A stretch of DNA of 64,000 nucleotides from Triticum aestivum (lineage: Eukaryota > Streptophyta > Magnoliopsida > Poales > Poaceae): assembly GCF_018294505.1 (NCBI RefSeq), contig NC_057813.1:320935191-320999190 (forward strand). Direction: 5' to 3'. Positions 56,514 through 64,000 of the stretch are shown piece by piece. The notes beneath the pieces were generated by a model. That model was not told the DNA's origin. It did no database searches and worked only from the letters and a program-made list of their open reading frames with translations. Position numbers and translations under genes: made by a program. The first letter of the stretch is position 1. Each line of letters opens with the position of its first letter.

Positions 56514-58088
56514 TGATACGTCTCCAACGTATCTATAATTTTTGATTGTTCCGTGCTATTAAATTACCCCTTTTGGATGTTTATGGGCTTTATTTTATAT
56601 ATTTATATCATTTTTGGGACTAACCTACTAACCCGAGGCCCAGCCCGTATTGCTGTTTTTTTGCCTATTTCAGTATTTCAAAGAAAAGGAATATCAAACG
56701 GAGTCCAAACGGAATGAAACCTTCAGGAGCGTGATTTTTGGAACGAACGTGATCTGGAGAACTTGGAGTGCAAGTCAAGAAGCAAACGAGGCAGCCAGGA
56801 GATAGGAGGGCACGCCCACCCCTCCTGGGCATGCCCCCCTGTCTCCTGGGCCCCACGAGCGGCCACCGACGTACTTATTCCTCCTATATATACCCACGTA
56901 CCCCGAAAACATCCAGGGAGCCAACGAAAAACAATTTCCACTGCCGTAACCTTCTGTATCCGCGAGATCCCATCTTAGAGCCTTCGCCGGCGCTCCGCTG
57001 GAGGGGGAATTGACCATGGAGGGCTTCTACATCAACACCATAGCCCCTCCGATGAGTTGTGAGTAGTTTACCACAAACCTTTGGGTCCATAGTTATTAGC
57101 TAGATGGATTCTTCTCTCTTTTTGGATCTCAATACCATGTTCTCCCCCTCTCTTGTGGAGATCTATTCGATGTAACTCTTTTTGTGCTGTGTTTGTCAAG
57201 ATCCGATGAATTGTGGGTTTATGATCAAGTTTATCTATGAGAAATATTTGAATCTTCTCTGAATTCTTTTATGTATGATTGAGATATATTTGCAAGTCTC
57301 TTCAAATTATCAGTTTGGTTTGGCCTACTAGATTGATCTTTCTTGCCATGGGAGAAGTGCTTAGCTTTGGGTTCAATCTTGCGGTGTCCTTACCCAGTGA
57401 TAGAAAGGGTTTCAAGGCACATATTGTATTGTTGCCATCGAGGATAAAAAGATGGGTTTATATCATATTGCTTGAGTTTATCCCTCTACATCATGTCATC
57501 TTTCTTAATGCGTTACTCTGTTCTTATGAACTTAATGCTCCAGATGCATGCTGGATAGCGGTCGATGTGTGGAGTAATAGTAGTAGATGCAGGCAGGAGT
57601 CGGTCTACTTGTCGCGGACGTGATGCCTATATACATGATCATGCCTAGATAATCTCATAATTATTCGCTTTTCTATCAATTGCTCGACAGTAATTTCTTC
57701 ACCCACCGTAATACGTATGCTATCTTGAGAGAAGCCACTAGTGAAACCTATGGCCCCCGGGTCTATCTTTTATCATATAAGGTTTCAATCTACTTTTATT
57801 TGCATCTTTACTTTTTGCATCTATATTATAAAATACCAAAAATATATTTATCTTATCATACTATCTCTATCAGATCTCACTTTAGCAAGTGGCCATGAAG
57901 GGATTGACAACCCCTTCATTACGTTGGTTGTGAGTTCTTTATTTGATTGTGTAGGTGTGTGGGACTTTTGAGGAGCCTCCTACTGGATTGATACCTTGGT
58001 TCTAAAAAATTGAGGGAAATACTTACGCTACTTTGCTGCATCACCCTTTCCTCTTCAAGGAAAACCAACGCAAGCTCAAGACGTAGCA
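56514..58088 (+). repeat. Element G 3' LTR
   Basis: It opens tgatacgtctccaacgtatc and closes caagacgtagca. It is otherwise near-identical to 51009-52602 apart from the local duplication in the 5' copy and scattered substitutions. Confidence 0.92.
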
Positions 58089-58093
58089 GATGG

Positions 58094-58886
58094 CAACACA
58101 TCATTGGATAATAATATGAAGCATAAAGCACCATGTTCAAGTAGAGGGTACAGCGGGTTGCGGGAGAGTGGACTGCTGAATATAGATGGGGGAAGGTGAT
58201 GAAGATGTTGGTGAAGATGATGGAGGTGTTGGTGTAGATCGTGGCGATGATGATGGCCCCCGACGGCGTTCCGGCGCCACCGGAAGCAAGGGGGAGAGAG
58301 CCCCCCGTCTTCTTGTTCTTCCTTGACCTTCTCCCTAGATGGGAGAAGGGTTTCCCCTCTGGTCCATGGTGTCCATGGCATGGGAGGGGCGAGAGCCCCT
58401 CCGAGATTGGATTTGTCTCTCTGTCTCTCTCTGTTTCTGCATTCCCAGCTTCTACCCTTTCACCGTTTCTTATATTCCCGGAGATCCGTAACTCCGATTG
58501 GATTGAAACCTTTGCCACTATTGTTTTTCAGAAATTAGCTTTCTTGCGGCAAAAGAAGAGTAGCAACCGCCTTACGGGGTGCCCACGAGGGTCAGCGGCG
58601 CGCCCCCTGCCTCATGGCCCCCTTGAGCACCGTCTCGCATTGATTCTTCGTCCCAAATATCACAAATATTCCAAAAATATTCTCCGTCTGTTTTTATCCC
58701 GTTTGGACTCTGTTTGATATGGGTTTTCTGTGAAACATAAAACATGTAACAAACAGGAACTGGCACTGGGTAGTGGATTAATATGTTAGTCCTAAAAATA
58801 ATATAAAAAGATGCCAAAAGTATATGAAAGTTGAATAATATTAGCATGGAACAATCAAAAATTATAGATACGATGGAGTCGTATCA
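58094..58886 (-). repeat. Element F 5' LTR, segment 3 of 3 (outer end)
   Basis: It continues from 51008 and ends gatacgatggagtcgtatca, so the minus-strand LTR start is TGATACGACTCC. This is the right boundary of F inside the pol gene of H. Confidence 0.92.
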
Positions 58887-59665
58887 GGGGCTAAGTTTTA
58901 ATTGCTTCAATTTTAGATTCATCAACATGGACACCCTTGGAAGAAACAACAAAACCCAAGAAAAGAAGCTTGTCAACCCCAAATGTGCACTTTTTCATGT
59001 TGGCATAAAGACGTTCCTTGCGAAGAGTTTGCAAAACAGCCCTAACATGATTTAGATGCTCTTTCATGGATTTGCTAAAAACAAGAATGTCATCGAAGTA
59101 GACCACAACAAACACTCCAATGTAAGGACGAAGCACAAAATGCATAAGACGCATGAAAGTACCGGGAGCTTCCGATAAACCCATAGGCATTACTAACCAC
59201 TCATACAAGCCAAATTTGGTTTTGAAAGCGGTTTTCCATTCTTCACTTTCTTGTATGCGTATTTGATAATAGCCACTTTTAAGATCAATTTTGGAGAAAA
59301 TGGTGGCACCGCTAAGTTCATCAAGCATACCATCTAAGCGAGGAATGGGATGTCTATAACGAACGGTAATAACATTGATGGGTCTACAATCCGAGCACAT
59401 GCGAAAACTACCATCTTGCTTGGGCACAAGTATAACCGGAGCGGCACAAGGGCTTAAGCTTTCGCGTACATGTCCGTTGTCGATGAGTTGTTGTACTTGC
59501 CATTGGATCTCCTTAGTTTCTTCGGGGTTGACGCGGTATGGAGCTTTGTTAGGTAGAGGTGCTCCGGGGATGAGGTCGATTCGGTGCTCAATGCCTCGAA
59601 GTGGAGGTAGTCCCGGTGGTAGCTCATCGGGGAAAACATCTTGGAATTCCTGCCAAAAGAGAAGA
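58887..59665 (-). pseudogene. Element H reverse transcriptase, truncated by element F
   Basis: The RT frame is open from about 59660. The upstream linker reads EFQDVFPDELPPGLPP and is not preceded by a start codon. Motifs include FRMCSDCRPINVIT, FSKIDLKSGYYQIRI, LVMPMGLSEAPGTF and the catalytic YFDD near 59090. A TAG replaces the expected tryptophan in EAIKT(W) at the F boundary. The connection to the protease frame is broken by a one-base shift near 59660-59690. Known family order places RNase H and integrase next; they are outside the window. Confidence 0.85.
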
Positions 59666-60493
59666 CAACACTAAAGGTATATCATGAGAGGTGTTAGTTT
59701 TTGGTGCCTCGTCCTTGCACACAAGGACAAAGTGCATAACACTCGATGGGTTCTCACACACTTCTCTCATCTCTCTTTTGGTGGCGAATAGGACGAAGTT
59801 TTTCTTGTCGATCATCATGGAGGCACTCGGTTTTGGCTTGTGGCTCTCACTCTCTTTTGGGTGGATCACTCTCTCGCTCTTTTCTCCATGATGGGTGGCT
59901 TGCTTGTCGGCTATCACTTGACTAGGAGGCATAGGTCGTAGCACATACTCCTTCCCTTTCATATTGAAGCTATAGTGATTGGTACGCCCGTTGTGGATGA
60001 CGCCGTGGTCGAATTGCCATGGCCGACCAAGAAGGAGGTGGCAAATGGACATCGGGACGACATCACACTCCAAAGTGTCCTCATATGCTCCAATTTTGAA
60101 GGAGACTTGGACCATATGCTCAACTCGTATAGTGTTGGAGTCGCTTAGCCATTGGACTTTGTAGGGGTGTGGGTGCTTCATCTTGACAAATTATAGCTTG
60201 GAGCAAAGTTCTTCACTTGCCAAGTTGTGAGAACTACCTCTATTGATGATGACCTTGACAGACCTTCCATTGATGCCGGCCTTAGTGTGGAAGATGTGGC
60301 ATCTTTGGTCTTCGTCTTGTTGATGTTGAAGAGTCAAGACTTTGGAGACGACAAGAGCGGGGCTCAAATCCTCATCACAAAAGACTTGATCATCTTCATC
60401 CTCATTCACGCGTCGGTGCATGTCCACTTGCTCAAGGGCTTCCATCTCCTCTTCGCTCATGGAGTCATAGGTTCCATCGTCGTTGAGGATCAT
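59666..60493 (-). pseudogene. Element H aspartic protease region, active site lost
   Basis: The minus-strand frame 60493-60191 carries the retropepsin start with SVKVIINRGSSHNLASEELC, where functional relatives have a DGGS or DTGS type site; the aspartate is replaced by asparagine. A stop precedes the second part (60181-59624) with VQVSFKIGAYEDTLECDVV, HLLLGRPWQFD and a Lys/Glu-rich linker to RT. This protease should be inactive. Confidence 0.75.
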
Positions 60494-62100
60494 GGTGCAC
60501 TTGTTGGTGCATTGGAAAGACTTGTGGCCTCGGCCGCCGCAAGTGAAACACTTGAAGGAGCTTGTCTTGATGGTCTCATCGGTTGGAGTAGATGATGAAG
60601 CGCACGGCTTGAAGTTGCTTGTTGTAGGAAGAGGACGAATTTAGGTTGTCAAAGTTTTCTTGTAACTTGACTTGTCGTTGTTGCTTGTAGATGGCTTGGT
60701 TGAGTTAGAAGTTGGAGGAGTCGTTGAAGCTTGGGAGTTGGAGAAGCCGTAGGTCTAGGATGAGTACTTGGCGTACTTGAAGTCATCTTGCACTTGATGT
60801 TCCGCTTTGGTAGCTTGATGCACAAGCTCAATGAGGTTGGAGTAGGGTTGGAAGTCGGCAATCTTCTTGATGGGATGATTGAGGCCATTCAAGAAGCACG
60901 CCATTGTTTGCTCATCTTCTTCCGTGACATTGGCTTGTATCATGGCTATCTCCATTTCCTTGTAGTATTCTTCAACACTCTTTGTTCCTTGCTTGAGGAG
61001 TTGGAGCTTCTTGAAGAGATCGCGGTTGTAGTAGGTTGGCACAAAACGTGCCCACATGACATCTTTCATTTGAGCCCAAGTGGTGATTAGTGGTTCACAT
61101 TTTGCTTCTCGGCGCTCAAGGACTTGTTCCCACCATATGAGCACATAGTCAACCTCATTGCAACCTCATTGTGTTGTGGTCGAGGATGATGATGACGCCC
61201 TTGACATGGATGATAGTCAACCTCATGTTGCTCTTGGCGTGGAGGAAGTCCATGATCATCTTGCCCTTGTTGAACTTGAGGTTGAGGAGGAGCTTGTCGA
61301 GCTTGAGGAGGATGTGGAGGAACTTGACATTGCACTCTTGGTTGGTAATTACGCTCTTGGATTTCTTCTCGAAGTGCTTCCTCTTGATTGCGCCTATCGC
61401 GGTTGCGCTTGGCAATGTCTCGACTTTATTCTTGAAGGGCACGCTGCGCCTCAAGAGCCTATGCTTCACGTTGTTCTTGTTGAAGACGTTGATCCGCGGT
61501 GTCTTGTTCCTCTTGATGTTGATGCGCTCGTTCTTCCTCTTGGTGACGTTGACGTTGTCGTTCTTGAGCTTGTGCAAAAGGATCTTGGTGTGGTTGATGA
61601 TGAAGTACTTGCTCGTCGACTTGCTCTTGCGGATGATTTCCATGCAGAGGATTGCGAGATGCATGACGGTCTTGATGCGCGGCTCGTCGAAGAGTGTTCG
61701 ATGTCGGTGTACTTAAGCCAGAGAAGGTGTCGTCGGAGTGTCGACTTGAGCGGCTCCGTCTTGAGTATGAAGAAGTAGAAGGAGGGCGGTTCACCAACAA
61801 GGCATGGATCTCGTCCATTCTTGCATCATTCTCTTGCTTGTGAGCATCGAGCTTGTTGTCGAAGTAGTCTCTTGTACGTTGATCGTAGAGTCGCAAGTCA
61901 GTGGCGAGATTGTCGATGCAGTCAGTCATTGCTTGTTGCTCTTGATGCAACGCTCGTTGTGCACCAAAGAGGTGGCTCTCAGTGACGAATGATGACATGT
62001 CATTGTCTTGCTCGATGAAGAGTGGGTTGGTAGAAGTACTTGGCCTATCCATCATTCCAAGCAAAATGTGAGTGGCAGAAAGAGTAGAACTTATACCCAA
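60494..62100 (-). pseudogene. Element H gag, internally damaged
   Basis: The N-terminal frame (62100-61459) is Gln/His/Arg/Glu-rich with a helical central part (ERQRQRHQEEERAHQHQEEQ). The capsid domain is seen only in its second half (61144-60755: YYNRDLFKKLQLLKQGTKSV and ACFLNGLNHPIKKI); the first half is missing, with a 10-bp direct repeat caacctcatt at the break (61150-61175). A zinc knuckle CFTCGGRGHKSFQC (CX2CX4HX4C) lies near 60555-60510 in another frame. The gene is not functional. Confidence 0.75.
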
Positions 62101-63543
62101 TGTACCTTGACCGATGTTGAAGATGGATCAAGATCACTCAAATGCGGACAATGAAATAGCACAATTGGTACCAATTCTTGTCGGTTCTCACACCTACACA
62201 AGTAAAAGCTTATGGTGGAGCTTGGTTAGGATGGTGGCACAAAATTTGATGCAATTGTAAGTGAGCTTAAATAATGTTGGAAAAGATTCACAAATTTGCA
62301 AATGCAACAAGTAGACCAAGCAAGTAGAGGTACACAGAAACACACACGCAAATAGATAAGTGGGATTGTGCAAACCAAAAATGAGCCAAAATGTGGAGTC
62401 CACGAAAATGCTCTTGTTGCACAATACTAGAGAGACGCTAGCACGATTGCACAATAGGCAGATACGTAACTTGTGCACAACCTACTAGGCAAAAATGCAA
62501 CGACCTCTATCCCAAGTATACTATATGTATGACATTTTGGTGATATGATCCAAGATGATTGGATATGACAATCTTAATGTAGTATGATGCTATGGTTCTT
62601 GCTTATAAGCTCTTTGCTTATCTTTCCCTCTTTGCTTAGAAACTTGTTTGGCTCTTTCACTTTTGAGCTCTTTTCTCATGCAAAACTTCACGAACCAAGA
62701 TAGCAATTGTGTATGCGATGACAACTTTGTGACACAAAAGATGATGCCAAGATATGTACCACTATGATATGGTATGTATTCTATGGAGTATGATCACTAA
62801 TGTGCACAAGTCATGTTGCCGGCAATACTCAAAGGCTAGTCTCGATGGGTAAGCAACGCAAAAGTAAGGCTATGTGGTTATCAATGCAATGGCATGGGAT
62901 GACAAAGATGTCGTCGAGGTTACCGTCCTTGGCGATGATGAGTCCTTTGCGAAGATGAGCGGTGGTGATGATGATGTCGAACCGTAACTATATAGCCGAA
63001 ACACAATAGGAGACGGGAGCCACAACCCAAAATCTCAAAGATCAAAACGTGTAAAAATCGTTAGGTGGTATGGGTGAACGATGGTGGAGTATGTGGACTG
63101 CTGTGGCGGGATAAGTGTTTGGAAGACATGGTGGAAGGTGGGGAAGTGGTGGTAGCCGAACTGAAAAGTTTCAGTTTTGTCAAGGTTTTACAGACGTCCG
63201 GTGGGTCACGGTCGTCCGGTCGCTGGAGGTCCGGTGGGGTCCGCACGTTCGGTGCCTGGGCGAAAATCGGGCACGGGAAGAACTACTTGAATTCAGGCTG
63301 GAGGAAGGTGGGGATGTCGAATTCGATCGATTTTGTGGATGGAAAAGGGTGGGGAGGGTGGGGAAAGCTATATCCACACGTGGAATCACAAATCCATGGA
63401 TCAAATCCAACAAAAATTCAACACACCAACAAATCACAAAAAAAATTGGGGCCATTTTTGGTGGGGATTTTCGGATTTAGGACGAAAATAACAAAATCAA
63501 GCTAGAAAACACGGGGTAGGGACTCCAAAAACGCGATCTACCT
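62101..63543 (-). other. Element H leader between primer site and gag
   Basis: About 1.4 kb without a supported gene. The plus-strand frame 63065-63505 overlaps a second frame of similar size and has no recognisable domain; I treat it as chance. A long leader is common in large Gypsy elements. Confidence 0.55.
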
Positions 63544-63557
63544 GGCTCATGATACCA
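63544..63557 (-). other. Element H primer binding site (methionine type, altered)
   Basis: The minus strand reads TGGTATCATGAGCC, the initiator-Met site TGGTATCAGAGCC with one extra T. It lies three bases inside the LTR edge. Confidence 0.75.
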
Positions 63558-63560
63558 AGA

Positions 63561-64000
63561 TGATGTAGGGTAGAACCCTAGAGGCTGATCTTTCACGTTT
63601 GGAGCAGATCCCTACGAGCAACACGAAGAAAATGAGGAGGGGAACGAGAGAAAAACACGAGAGAACACTCAACCAACAAGAACAAAGTCACACATGTGCT
63701 AGATCTTCGAAACACAAGAGGGGTACAAGATCCAAATCCAACAAGAGACGATACAAAGGGTAATCGGTTCTTCTCCGTGAGGAGGTCTTGATGATGGTCT
63801 TCTCCGGATGGAGGTCTTGAATCTAGGTGGATCTTCTCCGAAGAGGTGTCGGTCCCTCACGAGGAGTAGATCCGGATGGATGAGTGAGGCTCTATCTCAC
63901 AAATGAGCTACATAAATGCTAACCCTAGCTAGGAGTTGGGAGAGGTCTATTTATAGACATAGTGCAAATGAGGGGCGAAGTGAAGGGGTACATGGGCATC
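63561..64000 (-). repeat. Element H 5' LTR, partial
   Basis: It starts tgatgtagggtagaaccc on the plus strand, the complement of an LTR end in CA, and runs off the window. It cannot be compared with its partner, which is outside. Confidence 0.7.
63947..63955 (-). promoter_or_regulatory. Element H LTR TATA box
   Basis: The minus strand reads TATAAATAG in GTCTATAAATAGACC, upstream of gag and within the LTR. It is the likely promoter for the genomic transcript of H. Confidence 0.6.

Larger units (their letters stand above)
51009..58088 (+). mobile_element. Element G: Athila-like non-autonomous LTR retrotransposon
   Basis: G is a plus-strand element with perfect gatgg duplications (51004-51008 and 58089-58093). 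LTRs are 51009-52602 (1594 bp) and 56514-58088 (1575 bp). The primer site, CT-rich leader, 3' region and polypurine tract match element A. Its single ORF (52856-53689) differs from that of A and resembles that of D. No gag or pol. Confidence 0.92.
58887..64000 (-). mobile_element. Element H: Ty3/gypsy retrotransposon, 5' part, runs off window
   Basis: This is the oldest element in the stack by nesting. Read on the minus strand: the end of a 5' LTR (from beyond 64000 to 63561), a methionine-type primer site (63544-63557), a leader of about 1.45 kb, gag, protease and the first half of RT, where F is inserted at 58886. RNase H, integrase and the 3' LTR would lie left of position 1. The gag type and methionine primer are compatible with a chromovirus, but the diagnostic chromodomain region is not in view. 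Confidence 0.85.

Noticed and set aside
61158..61778. A 206-residue plus-strand frame rich in Leu, Val, Glu and Asp
   Set aside because: It is the complement of the His/Gln/Arg-rich gag of H; the composition follows from the opposite strand.
63065..63505. A 146-residue plus-strand frame and a 121-residue overlapping frame
   Set aside because: They sit in the leader of H, overlap in two frames, and have low-complexity Gly/Trp/Arg content typical of chance in purine-rich DNA.

Overview
The window is plant nuclear DNA with the signature of a large Triticeae (wheat, Aegilops or barley type) genome. I recognise no host gene. Essentially every base can be assigned to one of nine transposable elements: eight LTR retrotransposons and one LINE, inserted into one another up to five levels deep. 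The organism call rests on the LTR types (Athila-like LTRs opening with TGATACGTCTCC, a Sirevirus-like LTR rich in CGGT/ACCGAG palindromes, Tat-type Gypsy elements with an antisense gene) and is an inference. Family names such as Sabrina or Maximus come from memory and were not checked.

Layout, outermost (oldest) to innermost. H, a minus-strand Ty3/gypsy element, fills 58887-64000 and runs off the right edge. F, a minus-strand Athila-like element running off the left edge, is inserted in the pol gene of H; its 5' LTR now lies in three pieces (936-1164, 50520-51008, 58094-58886). E, a plus-strand Sirevirus-like Copia element (1165-50514, TSD actag), and G, a plus-strand Athila-like element (51009-58088, TSD gatgg), are both inserted in that LTR of F. 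D, a minus-strand Athila-like element (1431-38123, TSD ttgct), split the 5' LTR of E. C, a plus-strand Tat-like Gypsy element without pol (8666-37854, TSD gccac/accac), split the 5' LTR of D. A (14022-20917, plus, Athila-like, TSD gtcct) and B (21021-34185, minus, Tat-like with pol, TSD aaaac) both landed in the antisense gene of C, 103 bp apart. An RTE-type LINE (about 42346-45164) lies inside E.

The elements fall into three coding strategies. B carries recognisable gag, protease, RT, two RNase H modules and integrase, now broken by frameshifts and stops. H keeps gag, protease and half an RT. C and E have gag but no pol, and A, D, F and G have no gag or pol at all, only one anonymous ORF each, so these six must have moved using enzymes made elsewhere. 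The LINE has the only intact polymerase reading frame.

The most interesting theme is cargo genes that look like independent transcription units. B and C each carry, opposite to gag/pol, a multi-exon gene of the putative gypsy-type transposon class (Pfam PF04195-like) with its own TATA box. In B it also has a 5' UTR intron. E carries a third extra gene behind a second TATA box and palindrome cluster resembling the promoter of its own LTR, again with a likely 5' UTR intron. A second theme is modular exchange: A and G share LTR, leader and 3' region but carry unrelated ORFs, while D and F have a different LTR but carry an ORF of the type seen in G.
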